From contig JAFXPK010000003.1 of NCBI GenBank assembly GCA_017527905.1, positions 124,001 to 188,000 on the forward strand: a stretch of DNA of 64,000 nucleotides, given 5' to 3'. Source of the stretch: Paludibacteraceae bacterium (GTDB lineage Bacteria; Bacteroidota; Bacteroidia; Bacteroidales; Paludibacteraceae). Below the pieces are notes generated by a model. It was not told where the DNA came from, searched no databases, and saw only the letters and a program-made list of their open reading frames with translations. Each line of letters opens with the position of its first letter. Position 1 is the stretch's first letter. Below are positions 51,682 to 63,300 of the stretch, piece by piece. Made by a program: the position numbers and the translations under genes.

Positions 51682-51736
51682 AGATTTAATTTTTAAAAAT
51701 TACTTCGTTAAAATTTTATGTTAATTCACTCGGATG

Positions 51737-51744
51737 CAAATGTA
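51737..51744 (-). promoter_or_regulatory. Candidate -7 box for ssb
   Basis: CAAATGTA on the plus strand reads TACATTTG on the minus strand, 56 bases before the ssb ATG at 51681. Confidence 0.5.
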
Positions 51745-51895
51745 ACCTTTTTTTTCATAATAAAAAATATATTGCATAAAAATTACACAAATATTAAGCT
51801 AAAATCGTGAAACAGACTTTGTATCCGCAAAGGTTGGATTTGTTTTCAGGAAGAATTTTTTATCTCTTAATTTTTAACTCTTAACGCTTAATTTA

Positions 51896-51903
51896 TATCT
51901 TTG
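51896..51903 (+). promoter_or_regulatory. Candidate -7 box for dnaN
   Basis: TATCTTTG fits TAnnTTTG and lies 37 bases before the ATG at 51940. Confidence 0.55.
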
Positions 51904-51939
51904 CGAATAATAAATTGATTTAACAAAATACATAATAAT

Positions 51940-53064
51940 ATGAAATTCACTGTTTCAAGTTCAGTCTTATCGACTCATCTTCAGACGATTAGTCGTGTCA
52001 TTAATCCTAAGAGTCCGTTACCTATATTGGATAAGTTCCTTTTCACGTTGGAGGGGAAGCGTCTCACGTTGACGGCGGCCGACATGGAGTCTATGATGCA
52101 GACGCACATCGATTTGGAGGAGGCGGAAGGGACTGGCTCTGTCGCTTTAGGCTCTAAGCTTCTTTTGGACACGCTGAAGGAGTTCGGCGATATGCCTTTG
52201 TCGTTCAATGTGGAGGAGGGAACGCTTGCCACCACCATCAAGTCTGATTCGGGTGTCTATAACCTCGTTGCGGAGGATGGTGCGGAATACCCTAAGATGC
52301 GCACGCTCACGGATGCGTCTAATACGCTCACGATCTCTACGGAAGCGTTGAACACTGGTTTGAACAGTACTGTCTTTGCCACTGCGGACGATGAGAACCG
52401 TCCTGCGATGAATGGTATATTCTTCGACATCACCATGAACGATGTCACCTTCGTGGGCTCCGACGCCCAGAAGCTCTCTTGCCTGCGCACCATCTCGGCC
52501 CGTGGCGAGAGCGACTGCAGCTTCATCTTGCCGAAGAAGCCGACGAACCTCCTGCGCGCCATCCTCTCTAAGGTGGGCGGAAACTTGGAGATCAAGTTCG
52601 ACAGCAAGAACGCTGTGTTCAGCTTCGACAACTACGTGATGGTTTGCCGTCTCCAAGAGGGCAAATATCCGAACTATAACTCTGTGATCCCTCAGAACAA
52701 CCCTTATAAGGTGACGGTGGACCGCGTCTCTTTGATGAACTCATTGCGCCGTATCTCCATCTTCTCCAACCAGGCGTTGAACCTCGTCAAGGTGGAGCTC
52801 TTCCCGAACAAGATGACTATCTCGGCTCAGGATATCGACTTCTCCATCTCGGCTACCGAGGACCTCGTATGCAGCTATGACGGCGAACCGATGAGGATCG
52901 GCTTCAAGTCTTCCTTGCTGATCGAAATCCTCTCCAACCTCTCTTGCAACGAGGTGGTCATCGAACTGGCTGACCCTTCCAAGGCTGGTCTGGTCGTTCC
53001 TCTGGAGCAGAACGAGAACGAGGAGGTGCGCATGCTCATCATGCCTTTGATGTTGAACGATTAA
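51940..53064 (+). CDS. dnaN: DNA polymerase III beta subunit (sliding clamp)
   Basis: The 374-residue protein has the length and three-domain layout of DnaN. It starts MKFTVSSSVLSTHLQTISRVINPKSPLPILDKFLF, has RPAMNGIFFDI and VGSDAQKLS in the second domain, and ends IELADPSKAGLVVPLEQNENEEVRMLIMPLMLND, where MPL is part of the pocket for clamp-binding proteins. It forms the ring that holds the replicase on DNA. dnaN is not beside dnaA in the window; a DnaQ-like exonuclease gene follows. Confidence 0.97.
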   Translation: MKFTVSSSVLSTHLQTISRVINPKSPLPILDKFLFTLEGKRLTLTAADMESMMQTHIDLEEAEGTGSVALGSKLLLDTLKEFGDMPLSFNVEEGTLATTIKSDSGVYNLVAEDGAEYPKMRTLTDASNTLTISTEALNTGLNSTVFATADDENRPAMNGIFFDITMNDVTFVGSDAQKLSCLRTISARGESDCSFILPKKPTNLLRAILSKVGGNLEIKFDSKNAVFSFDNYVMVCRLQEGKYPNYNSVIPQNNPYKVTVDRVSLMNSLRRISIFSNQALNLVKVELFPNKMTISAQDIDFSISATEDLVCSYDGEPMRIGFKSSLLIEILSNLSCNEVVIELADPSKAGLVVPLEQNENEEVRMLIMPLMLND

Positions 53065-53092
53065 CCTAAGGGTGTTCATACTCATATAAGCG

Positions 53093-53134
53093 GAGATGTG
53101 CCCTTCGGTGGCGCATCTCTCTTTTCATTTTTTT
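53093..53134 (+). terminator. dnaN terminator
   Basis: GAGATGTGCC (53093-53102) pairs with GGCGCATCTC (53110-53119) with one wobble pair, and CTTTTCATTTTTTT follows. The exonuclease ATG at 53144 comes just after, so that gene needs read-through or a promoter that I do not see. Confidence 0.7.
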
Positions 53135-53143
53135 AGATATCAT

Positions 53144-53929
53144 ATGGAACTGAATTTAAAGAAACCTATTGTTTTTTTTGACCTGGAGACTACGGGTCTG
53201 AATATCGCCAAGGATAGGATCATCGAGATATCCGCCATCAAAATCATGCCTAACGGTGACCAGGAGGTCAAGACCCGCCGTCTGAAGCCTGTGGACGATA
53301 TGGGTAACCAAATACCTTTGCCTAAGGAGGTCTCCGACCTGACCCACATACAAGACGCCGATCTGGCCGACAAGCCTACTTTCAAACAGATCGCCAAGTC
53401 CCTGTCGGAGTGGCTGAAGGGTTGCGACTTGGGTGGCTATAACTCCAACCGTTTCGACGTGCCTCTTTTGGCGGAGGAGTTCCTCCGTTCTGGCGTGGAC
53501 ATCGACCTACGTAAGAGCAAGTTCGTGGATGCACAGGTCATCTTCAACAAGAAGGAACAACGCACACTGACCGCCGCCTACCGTTTCTACTGCGACAAGG
53601 ACCTGGAGGGTGCGCATGGCGCGGAGGCGGACATCACCGCCACCTACGAGGTGCTCAAGGCACAGCTCGACCGCTACCCGGACTTGCAGAACGACATAGA
53701 CTTCTTGTCTGAATATTCCGCCCATAACAATAACGTCGATTTTGCGGGTCGTTTCATCTACAACGAGAAGGGGGAGGAGATCATCAACTTCGGCAAGCAC
53801 AAAGGCAAAAAGGTGGCCGAGGTCCTGCTCATCGAGCCTAGCTACTATAATTGGATCATGCAGGGGGACTTCACCCTGGACACGAAGCGTGTCCTGACCA
53901 ACCTGAAGTTGAAGTACGGAATCCGCTAA
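53144..53929 (+). CDS. DnaQ-like 3'-5' exonuclease
   Basis: The start at 53144 (MELNLKKPIVFFDLETTG) gives 261 residues; an upstream in-frame Met lies in the dnaN terminator. D13 and E15 in FFDLETTG form motif ExoI, GGYNSNRFDVPLL is ExoII, and AHGAEADITAT gives the His and Asp of ExoIII, so this is a DEDDh nuclease. The C-terminus (INFGKHKGKKVAEVL...YYNWIMQGDF) is the extra domain seen in many Bacteroidota DnaQ-like proteins. It may proofread for the replicase or act in repair. It is followed 3 bases later by trmN6. Confidence 0.88.
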   Translation: MELNLKKPIVFFDLETTGLNIAKDRIIEISAIKIMPNGDQEVKTRRLKPVDDMGNQIPLPKEVSDLTHIQDADLADKPTFKQIAKSLSEWLKGCDLGGYNSNRFDVPLLAEEFLRSGVDIDLRKSKFVDAQVIFNKKEQRTLTAAYRFYCDKDLEGAHGAEADITATYEVLKAQLDRYPDLQNDIDFLSEYSAHNNNVDFAGRFIYNEKGEEIINFGKHKGKKVAEVLLIEPSYYNWIMQGDFTLDTKRVLTNLKLKYGIR

Positions 53930-53932
53930 CCG

Positions 53933-54646
53933 ATGTCGAATCCCTATTTCCGGTTCAAACAATTCACGGTATTCCAAGACCGCTGTGCGATGAAGGTGGG
54001 CACCGACGGTGTGCTGCTGGGCGCATGGTGCGGATTGGAGGGGGCCGCCTCCGTGCTGGACATCGGCACGGGTACGGGTCTGATCGCCCTGATGGCGGCG
54101 CAACGCTCGTCCGCCGAGGTCGTGGGTGTTGAGCTGGATGCCGAGGCTGCCACACAGGCGGTGGAGAACGTGGAGCGCTCTCTTTGGAAGGATAGGGTCT
54201 CCATCGTATGCTCCGCTATTCAGGCGTACGCCTCCTCGGCGGGACGTCGGTTCGATCGTGTGGTGAGCAATCCGCCTTACTTCGTGGACTCGCAGAAATC
54301 GCCCGTGGCGGGACGTTCGATGGCCCGTCATGCGGATGTGTTGCCGTATGATGAATTGGTCTCCTCGGTGGTCTCGTTGATGACGCCGGAGGGACGTTTC
54401 TCTGTGATCATCCCCACGCTGGACTTCCCCCGCTTGGAGGGCTTGGCGCAGGCGAGGGGCCTCCACTGCGTGCGCCGCACGGATGTCTATTCAACCCCCT
54501 CTTCGTCCTCAAAGCGTGTCATGGCGGAGTTCTCGCTCATGGAGGGGAAGTGCGCCTGCGATGAACTGGTGATCGAGGATGGCGGTCCGCTGCACTACTC
54601 CGAAGCCTACAAGGCGCTCACCTCTGATTTTTACTTGAATATGTGA
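53933..54646 (+). CDS. trmN6: tRNA1(Val) (adenine(37)-N6)-methyltransferase
   Basis: The 237-residue enzyme begins NPYFRFKQFTVFQDRCAMKVGTDGVLLGAW, the TrmN6 signature. VLDIGTGTGLIALMAA binds S-adenosylmethionine, and VVSNPPYF is the N6-adenine methyltransferase motif. It methylates A37 in tRNA(Val). It starts 3 bases after the exonuclease stop, and mutY follows 1 base after its own stop, so the three are one operon. Confidence 0.93.
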   Translation: MSNPYFRFKQFTVFQDRCAMKVGTDGVLLGAWCGLEGAASVLDIGTGTGLIALMAAQRSSAEVVGVELDAEAATQAVENVERSLWKDRVSIVCSAIQAYASSAGRRFDRVVSNPPYFVDSQKSPVAGRSMARHADVLPYDELVSSVVSLMTPEGRFSVIIPTLDFPRLEGLAQARGLHCVRRTDVYSTPSSSSKRVMAEFSLMEGKCACDELVIEDGGPLHYSEAYKALTSDFYLNM

Positions 54647-54647
54647 T

Positions 54648-55688
54648 ATGGACTTCTCCCATGAATTGATAAGCTGGTACCAGCGGAATGGTCGCGATTT
54701 GCCTTGGCGGCAGACCCGTGACCCCTATGCTATTTGGGTCTCTGAGATCATACTGCAGCAGACCCGTGTGGTGCAAGGCATGGCCTACTACCTGCGGTTC
54801 ATGGAGCGCTTCCCGGACGTGGTCTCCTTGGCCTCCGCCTCGGAGGATGAGGTGCTGAAGCTGTGGCAAGGCTTGGGATATTACAGCCGAGCCCGTAATA
54901 TGCGGGAGGCTGCCCGTCAGGTGGTGGAACGGTTCGGAGGAGTTTTCCCGATAGAGTACGAGGATGTACGTTCGTTGAAGGGTGTCGGCGACTACACGGC
55001 CGCCGCCATCTGCTCGTTCGCCTACGATCTGCCTTACCCTGCGGTGGATGGCAACGCCTATCGCTTGCTGTCACGCTTCTTCCGTGTGGAGGAGCCCATC
55101 GACACGCCGCAAGGCAAGCGCCTCTTCACGCAGCTGTCGTTGGAGGTGATGGATAAGGGACGTCCCGCATTGTACAACCAGGCGGTGATGGACATTGGGG
55201 CGACGATCTGCTTGCCCGCTGCGCCTAATTGTGAAGCCTGTCCGCTGAAGGAGGGCTGTGCCATGGCAGGCTTGACGGAGGTGGTGGAGTACCCGAAGAA
55301 GGCGAAGAGGATGGTGCAACGAGACCGTTACTTCGTCTATCTGGCGGTGGAGGATGGCACGAAGACCTACCTGCGCCGCAGGGAAGGGAAGGATATATGG
55401 AAAGGATTGTACGAATACCCTATGGTGGAACTCCCCGCACCTCTGTCCGAGAGTGCGGATAGTGATTGGATGAAGCCTTTGGAGCAGGATTTCTCGGACT
55501 TGCATATCATTGGCGGACCTGTGATGAAGAAGCATGTGTTGACCCACCAGAACATCCATGCCGCCTTCCTCCATGCGGAGGGGCGTTTCTTGCGCAGGAA
55601 GGATTCGGCGTACATCGAGGTGGAGAAGAATCGGCTGGGAGAGTATGCGGTTTCCAGGCTGATGGAGAAGTTCCTTTTGTCGGAATGA
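54648..55688 (+). CDS. mutY: A/G-specific adenine glycosylase
   Basis: The 346-residue enzyme removes adenine mispaired with 8-oxoguanine. WVSEIILQQTRV opens the helix-hairpin-helix fold, LKGVGDYTAAAI is the HhH motif and AVDGNAYRLLSR holds the catalytic Asp. CLPAAPNCEACPLKEGC gives the C-x6-C-x2-C-x5-C iron-sulphur cluster. The C-terminal 120 residues are the NUDIX-like domain that recognises 8-oxoguanine (VYLAVEDGTKTYLRRREGKDIWKGLYEYP). It is the last gene of its operon. In Flavobacterium mutY adjoins ssb and gldE, an order only partly kept here. Confidence 0.95.
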   Translation: MDFSHELISWYQRNGRDLPWRQTRDPYAIWVSEIILQQTRVVQGMAYYLRFMERFPDVVSLASASEDEVLKLWQGLGYYSRARNMREAARQVVERFGGVFPIEYEDVRSLKGVGDYTAAAICSFAYDLPYPAVDGNAYRLLSRFFRVEEPIDTPQGKRLFTQLSLEVMDKGRPALYNQAVMDIGATICLPAAPNCEACPLKEGCAMAGLTEVVEYPKKAKRMVQRDRYFVYLAVEDGTKTYLRRREGKDIWKGLYEYPMVELPAPLSESADSDWMKPLEQDFSDLHIIGGPVMKKHVLTHQNIHAAFLHAEGRFLRRKDSAYIEVEKNRLGEYAVSRLMEKFLLSE

Positions 55689-55697
55689 ATATTATGA

Positions 55698-55705
55698 TAT
55701 ATTTG
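55698..55705 (+). promoter_or_regulatory. Candidate -7 box for the YD-repeat-like gene
   Basis: TATATTTG lies just after the mutY stop and 41 bases before the ATG at 55746. Confidence 0.55.
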
Positions 55706-55745
55706 TTCCTCATCATATCGTAACAAACTAATATCTATAGATCTT

Positions 55746-57242
55746 ATGGCAAGAAAAATTCTTTTAGCATTGGGGTTGGCATTGTTTTCTCCCATGGTCA
55801 CCTTGGCGGTGGATGATATGTTCGATGTAGTCTGGGGGTTGTTTAGAAAGGATAAGGGGGAGGCTAACGATTTGGAAAGAGCCGAATGTTACGGAAATGT
55901 GCGGAGTGTCAGTGAGTATAAGACAAAAAAAACAGAGGATGGGAAGTATGTGAAAGGTGACTTCGTATGCACTTATGTGTTTGACAAGCAAAAACGGATT
56001 ATTGAGTATATAAGAAATCGCGAAAAGTATACGTTTAGCTATGATTCCCTAGGCCATTGCGTGGAAAGAAAGGGATTTTATCTTGGAGATGAGCAAAAAC
56101 TGGAATCCCGAAGAATTCGGCGTTATAATGCCCAGGGAAATCTTTTGACGGACAGGAGTTACCGACACAATGCACTAAAAGAAGAGCGAAGGTACATATA
56201 TGATGAAGCCAACAGACTGGTTTGCTCTACTAAGATCTACGATGGGGAGTTATCCAAAGTGCTGCACATAACATACGATAAGAAGGGGAATATGGTGGAC
56301 TCCTCGGAATACGACAAAGACAGGGATTCTATGGTGCTTGGCGACTATACCCGAAAAGAATATGACGGCGAAGGGAAACTCCTGAGCATGGAGAAGAAAC
56401 ATATATACTACACTACCCGTGAGGTCTATTCCTACGATGAAGCGGGACGATTGGAGATGAAGAGCCTCAAGTCAATAGGAGGTATTAGTGGCTCTGATAG
56501 TTTAACCTTCCACTATGGGAAGGATGGCCGTTTGTTCAGTATGGATTCTGCCGCATGCGGGGAAAACGGCATCTGTGGCGAGAAAATCAGCACTTCCTAT
56601 TACGATTCTTTGGGACGTAGAGTCTCTAAACGGTTAGGTGAATGGGTGGATTCTACGGTTTATGATGCGAAGGGAAGGGTGGTGAGGATGTTTGGGTACA
56701 ACCCTAAAACAGGCTATACTAGCGTTGGAACCAATATTTCATACAGTCAGAAAGGAAATATTGCGGAGAAGATTGAACAGACAGGTCGTATGACAGGGGA
56801 AAAGTGGATTTATAAATACAAAAATGGATATGAAACAGAACGCATCCACTATGTGAAGCAAGACGGGAAATATAGGAAACTGGTTGGAGAGAGAACCTTT
56901 CGGGTATGTGAGGAGGATTCAGATATCTCAAGTGAGGAAACAGCTCCCGTTTACGAGTATGTGGATAAGCCATGGGCGGAGAGCAGAGTCGTAAAAAAAT
57001 ATGACAAGTGGGGGAATATAACCTATGGTGCCATCTACAGTGAAGGGAAACTTTCTTCTCATTCGGTCTGCACGTACCAGGGTTTTCGTCGACCGTTAAA
57101 ACTCATTTCGTACTATAGAGGAGAGGTCTCTTCGACAACCGATTACAAAACGGATAAATATGGCAATTTGTTGGAGATGTATACCTATGGCGAGTATGGT
57201 GAGGCTAGCGTAATAAAAGAGTACGAATATTATGACGAATAA
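55746..57242 (+). CDS. Exported YD-repeat-like protein
   Basis: The 498-residue protein has a signal peptide (MARKILLALGLALFSPMVTLA). The rest consists of short, poorly conserved repeats of RHS/YD type: FSYDSLGHCVERKGFY, RRYNAQGNLLTDRSYR, YIYDEANRLVCSTKIY, ITYDKKGNMVDSSEY, SYDEAGRLEMKSLK and YDSLGRRVSKRL. These form a beta-structure and here fill the chain to the end, DKYGNLLEMYTYGEYGEASVIKEYEYYDE. There is no toxin domain at the end and no T9SS signal. It is probably periplasmic or on the outer membrane; function unknown. It has its own promoter and a strong terminator. Confidence 0.8.
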   Translation: MARKILLALGLALFSPMVTLAVDDMFDVVWGLFRKDKGEANDLERAECYGNVRSVSEYKTKKTEDGKYVKGDFVCTYVFDKQKRIIEYIRNREKYTFSYDSLGHCVERKGFYLGDEQKLESRRIRRYNAQGNLLTDRSYRHNALKEERRYIYDEANRLVCSTKIYDGELSKVLHITYDKKGNMVDSSEYDKDRDSMVLGDYTRKEYDGEGKLLSMEKKHIYYTTREVYSYDEAGRLEMKSLKSIGGISGSDSLTFHYGKDGRLFSMDSAACGENGICGEKISTSYYDSLGRRVSKRLGEWVDSTVYDAKGRVVRMFGYNPKTGYTSVGTNISYSQKGNIAEKIEQTGRMTGEKWIYKYKNGYETERIHYVKQDGKYRKLVGERTFRVCEEDSDISSEETAPVYEYVDKPWAESRVVKKYDKWGNITYGAIYSEGKLSSHSVCTYQGFRRPLKLISYYRGEVSSTTDYKTDKYGNLLEMYTYGEYGEASVIKEYEYYDE

Positions 57243-57248
57243 AAAATA

Positions 57249-57291
57249 TTTTGGGGTGTTGTGGATCCATGAATCGCACAACACCCCAAAA
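57249..57291. terminator. Bidirectional terminator between the YD-like gene and the giant adhesin
   Basis: TTTTGGGGTGTTGTG (57249-57263) and CACAACACCCCAAAA (57277-57291) form a perfect 15-bp stem. It sits between the convergent stops at 57242 and 57311 and can serve both. Confidence 0.9.
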
Positions 57292-57310
57292 CTTTCGAGG
57301 CAATAGGCCT

Positions 57311-60300
57311 TTATCTCCTTATCAATGTGAAGTGGCCTGAGAATTGTTTGCTGATCTCCTCAATCTCAATGACATACCAGTAGTCTGTGGATGGAAGCGC
57401 TTTCCCTTGATACGTTCCGTCCCATCCATCTGATTTGGCGCCGAGGTACTGAGCCATCAATTTACCATAGCGGTCGAATATGTTGACTACCGCATTCGGA
57501 TAGGTCTCGGCTAAGTTTCCGATGATCCAATGGTCATGGATTCCGTCTCCGTTAGGGGAGAAATACGAAGGGATGAAGATCTCCGGCGGATCCAACGTGA
57601 ATTGGAAGTCCGAGCCGCATCCGTTCTCGTCCACCACATGGATGACATGTGACGCGAAGGTCAGGTCCGTAATCATTGTATTGGTCGTCTTGTGGGTTAC
57701 ATCGTCATCAATCCAATAGGTGAATACCCCTGAGCCTCTGTTAGGCTCCATCACGATCTGACGGTCTCGGATGCCTGCGGAATCCATGCTTAGGATGATT
57801 GGATGGGTGGTCACCATAACCTTTATTTCGTCGGTAGCGGTACATGCGCCACGTGTCACATCGACCTTATAGGTGGAGGTGGCCTCCGGGCTCACGGTCG
57901 TGGTGGCGGTGGTAGCGACAGTTTCGTCTCCCAGAGACCATGCGTATGTGGTGGCCTCATATGACTCCGCCGATAGGGTGGTTTTATTCCCTTCGCAGAT
58001 TGTTGTCACACCGGTCAGGTCGCCCTCCAACGCCTCATCCACCTTGACACTCACCTGATAGGTCCGTGCGCAGCCTGAGTTGCTTGCGGTCACGGTGTAT
58101 GTGTAGGTGGACTGATGTCCGTCGTCTTCCCTGAAGGTCGGTTGAACGGTCACACGCTCACTGTTGGTCGCGGTCAGGATTGTCGGATCCGCCTGCCACT
58201 CGAGGGTTGTGCCGTCCGGTTGGATATCGGTGATGACCAATTCCGTCTCTTCGCCCTCGCAGATCGTAGGCTCGTCAGGCAAAGTGACGCTGATGGCCGC
58301 TGTCACCTTCAGATCGCCTATCTCCGTGGTGGAGACGCATCCTTTGCGGTTCGCCTCTGCCGTGTAGGAACCGCTGTTCTCTGCCATCGCTCCGTTGATC
58401 GTGTAGGTCGTTGATGTCTCCCCATCGATGGCCGCATCGTCTTTCTTCCAGATGAGGGTGTAGTCAGGACCACTCGCAGGAGTGACGGTCAAGGAGGAGG
58501 TGAAATTATCTCCCTCGCACAATCCCAGCGAAGGTGTCGTGTTCGTCAAGGCGATTCGCGCATCGGTCAGCTTGAAGGTCACACTGGTAGGACATCCGTT
58601 CGTGTAGGCTAGGGTATAAACACCTGCCTCCGATACGGAGAACGGACTGGCGGAAGAGGTGGCTCCCGAAGGAGTCGTCAACACATAATCACCATCTCCG
58701 TCATACGCAGGGGTGACCGTCACATCACCACCGCAGAAGAAGTATTCTTCCGATGTCAGCGAATTGGTGTATGCCTTTGTCGGCACCTCCGTGTTGGTAG
58801 GGTCTGCGATCGTCAGTGTTCCGACGACAGGGCCCTGGCCTAATATCACCTCCAGTGACAAGGACTCGCTACAGGTTCCTGCCGTCACGGTCAGCGTGTA
58901 TGGATAGTGGTCTCCGTAATTGCCACCAATGAATTTCTTGGTCTCGAATTCGGCCGCACTGCCGTTGTTTCCATCGGCTGACGACCATGCGTACGTGACG
59001 GAAGATGCGTTTGTCCGCACCTCCGAGGTGAACATCGCGGACGTGTCCGGGCAGGTGGTCACATTATCCGCCAAGACGGTTAGTGTGTCGACCGTGACAT
59101 TGATGGCCTCGATCTTAGATTTACAGAGCTCTCCCGAATTCACGCTCGCGTTGTACGCATACTGGACACCGTAGCTTCCCGACTCTGACACCAGAGAGTT
59201 TGCCAAAGGAGCGCTTCCGTTCGCATCGGCGAAATAGGTCTTGTCGTAAGTCTTGCCTGACACCTCGTTCGTCAGAGTGACGGCGGTCGCTAAGTTCACG
59301 TTCGCCTCACAGACCGCAGAAGGGGTGGTTATGGACAATACTGGCGTCGGGTAGACAATCACCTTGATCTCTTGCGCAGGGCTGACCGCTCCGGTGTTAT
59401 CGTCCCTTTGGGCCACGTAGTATGTCGTGGTCGTCACCTCTCCCGCAGGAGAAGTTGTGGCGTTTCCTTGCAATGGGTAGGTGTCCGCTTCCGTGCCTGG
59501 GTCGGTCGTCGAGCTCGGTTGGGTCGTTCCGTACCAGATCAGCGTGTAATCCGCCTCCGTCTTATTGCCCTGTGGGTTTCTCTTCGCCGTCAGGTCGGCC
59601 AATGCCTCGCCTTCGCAGTAAAGCACATCCTCCACGATCGGAGGGAATGCGTCGCTGATGGTCACCGTGATGATTGAAGGCTCGCTCTTGCAGCCTGTCG
59701 CATCATCCACGCGGTATACACTGTAGAAAATCTTCTTCGTACCACCATTCAGGTCGCTGACGTCGGACTCTGGCTTAGGCGCACCCGTCTGGAAGTTTGT
59801 CGAACCCTCCAAAGCGTAGTAGTATGTGTATCCTGTTTCCTCCACCCAGTTCTTCGTGGTGATGGCAGGGAATGTCTTGTTGTCGCTTCCCACTTCCGCC
59901 GCGATGTATGAGACTGTGGCATTGCCAGGGACGGGGGTGAAGTTGACATTCACGCTTATAGTGGTTTCCTCGCTTTCACACTCCGTTCCGCTCGACAGTG
60001 TATGGTATTGCTTAGCCGAGTAGTTGTAAGTGGTTGTGGAGTTGACCGTTGTGTTAGGTGTGAATGTCGCGTCTGTGGTTGTGCCATCAGACCATACCAG
60101 CCTATCCGCCATTAGGAAATTGGCTTCGTCTTTTGTCAGGGTGGTTGGCAATGGAGAGGCGATGTCTCCCACGCAATAATCCGCGATAGGATCGATGCTA
60201 GGCGCCGGTACCTTGTAAACGGTCACTGTGATAGGCATGCGCGAGCTTTCGTTGCTGGCGGTGCTTGCGTCACGTTGCGACACGTAGTAGGTTGTTTCAC

Positions 60301-63300
60301 CTTCGGTGGCTGTCGAAACGGCAGGTGGTGTGGTGGAGCCTGTTCCTCCCGTCTGTGCGTCGTACCAGAGCAGTTCGTACGTTTTGTTAGGATCCATCTG
60401 ATTGATCTTGACGTTCTTCGTCAAGTCCGCTGGGGTGTCGTTCAAGCAGTATACCGTATCCGACGGGAAAGGAGCAGGTGCGCCTAAGATCATCACCGTC
60501 AGCTTCGTCAGACCGCTTTGGCAGGTCGTGCCGTCTGGGTTGGTGGTTTGTTGGAATACCCAATAATAGTAAGTCTCATCTTCAGTGGATGCTAGATTTT
60601 TTGCTGTAGGGGTAGGGGTAGTCGATGCAGCCCCAGAGGTGGAGGCAGGCTCCGTCTCGTCATTGAATTGTCCCAGCCACATGATTGTGCCGTTAGCCGC
60701 TTTGCCCGTCACGGCATTAGACTTTCGTGTCAGGATGTCTGTGATAGGTTCCGTCTTCAGGTATTGTACGGTGGTGGTAGTCAGTTTGGCGGGGCTCTCG
60801 TAGAAGTCGGCCGTTATGCTTCCTACGGCGCTGGCGCAATAGCCCGTGGCCTCAGCCGTCACCGTAAGGGCACCCGCATCCGCTGCCGTTGTGATGTCAT
60901 ATGTCGTCACGGTTTGTCCGTTGCTCCACTTCACCGATGCCGATGCCGGGTCGGTCGTCACGCTCAAGGTCGTCTTGTCACAGACAGGGTCTGCGGCAGG
61001 GGTAACCATCGCTGTAGGCTTGGCGTTGAAGGTGATGTGGGAAGTATCCGAACATCCTCCCCCCGTCACTTTGTAGTAGTAGGTGTAAGGGGTGAGGCTA
61101 CCCGCTAAGGCGGAGAGGTTAGTCTCCGCGGCGGACTGCATATTTTTATCCGTGTACCAATCGATGGTTAGGCTTGCGTCCGCAGGCTTCGGCAAGGAAG
61201 GGATCGCGATCGCTTCCGGTGATTGTTTGGATGGGTCGGCCACCGATGCGCAGAAGTCAGCCACTGTTCCGTCCAGATCGACGGAAGGGATTTTATTCAC
61301 CGTGACGGTATATTCATTCACCTCCGAGCGGCAGCCCGTCGTCTTATCCTTCACGACGTAATAGAAGGTCTTCGGGGAATCTTCCGCCAACACTGACAAA
61401 GCTATCGGTTCATTGGTTTTCTGTGTGGTGTCATCACTGGTGTACCAAATGATGTCATGGTTGGCGATCTCCTTCAAAGGCTCCGTGTTGAGCGCCCCTT
61501 CGCAGAATGGGTCAGGGTCGGTCAGTGTCTCGTCAGGCTTGTTGCTCGCGATGACATGGATGCTATCCCATGCCCAGCAATTATGTCCGTCATCGCCAGG
61601 GAACTCTATGTCCTTCACCAACAGATAGTACCAATCCGCATCCTCCCACGTCACGTTGTAGGAAGAGGTCTCGTCACCTGCCGTATAGTTGGCGCCAGGA
61701 GTACCCGGAGCATTCTTGGAGCCTTTGTGCCATGAGGCGATATACTTGCGGGGCTCGTTGTCCGGACCGACTGAGATGCCCATGACGGTAGGGTCGGTTG
61801 GGGCGAACGCCTTGGTGGTCAGTTTAGCGATCTCGCCCGGACAAAGGTTCACCTCCTTCTCACTCTGTGAATTGGTTGTGACCGTGGTGGCGGGATCTGC
61901 CGAGATGATTGCGGCCTCCTTTACCTTTTCGCAGGCGACACAATTCAATCCGGCGATAATCGGGATGGTGGAAATAGAGATTTTGCGACAGTTAGTGAAT
62001 GCAGTTGTCGTTTTCCATGATTTGTCTGAATTTAAATCGGAATACTCACCTACAATCACACGGAAATAGATGCGTTTCTCATGCTTGGGATCATCGATTT
62101 TGGAGAAAATATCATCCCAATATTTTTCTACCGAAACATCATAAGAACTTGTGTCCACCACCTCTTCCGAGTGGAGAGTTGTCCATTGGATAGGGTTAAT
62201 CTCGGTTTCGGTGGATGGATCCTGGAGAGTATATTGATAGACGTAGCCCAACTTCTTGGTCGGGTCGATTTGTCCATCTTTATATAAATAGAATTTCTTT
62301 GCCGCATCAGAGGTTATGGAGGTAAGGGTCAACACATCCTCCGTACATAGGTCGAGAATATTCTTGCCCGTGCTCACCGAAGACTCCATGTTCACGTCAG
62401 GAGGGGTACAGACTTGGAAAATGATATTGTCAATACCGTAGTCACGCGTTAGTCCAGAAATCGGGACCCCATCCTCATTATACCCGTAGTGCCGCACTTT
62501 CATTTTCACAGAGACTTCTTTTGCTCCTCCCACATCTTCAGTGTTAATTATAAAACTTTTGCCAGAGCCGGCATGTTTCCAACCAGCTGCTCCATTCTTA
62601 AAGTATTTGAATTCACTTTCCAGAACCCTTCCATTGTGTTCCAAAAGTACTTCAATGGATCCTTCATGTGGGCTAATAGATGCGAAGTCTGCTCCAAAAT
62701 TAATCTGCTTGCCAGTACAAATGTGATCGATATCAATCTCGAAGAAATTATCCTCAGAACCATCATCCGCAATGTCGAACTGGAGCATACCTCCTGTATG
62801 AGTGCCAGAGTTATCGTAAGGCACCCCATCAGGATAACTACCATATTTGGAAACCACATATACGCTGTTTTCATAAAATTGCGTTTTCGGACTATCTCCA
62901 AGGTATGGCACAGATAACTTAGCACCACTCGCTTCAATATTGTATGCTCTCACGTGCGGAATGCTCAAAGCAGGTTCCCCTAAAGAAGCATGAGATTGCG
63001 CCGTATAAACCTGGGTGGCAGGAATGGTCTCTGTGTGTTTGATTCCATACTTGTCAGTCCATACGTATTTGTCATCAGACGGGAAATCACCAAAATCATC
63101 ATAGTACAAGTTTGTCATTGCCATCGGAGCGCCATTTTCATCTGTACAACAATCACCCGATTCAATTGTTAATGGGGATGACAATATGGGATTACATCCA
63201 GGGATTGCCACCTCGCAGGTTATCTTGTGTTGAGTGCCTGTACTTCCTGGAATAAAATTAAAATTAAGGTCTGTAGACGTTTGTCCGGAAGGAGATTCCT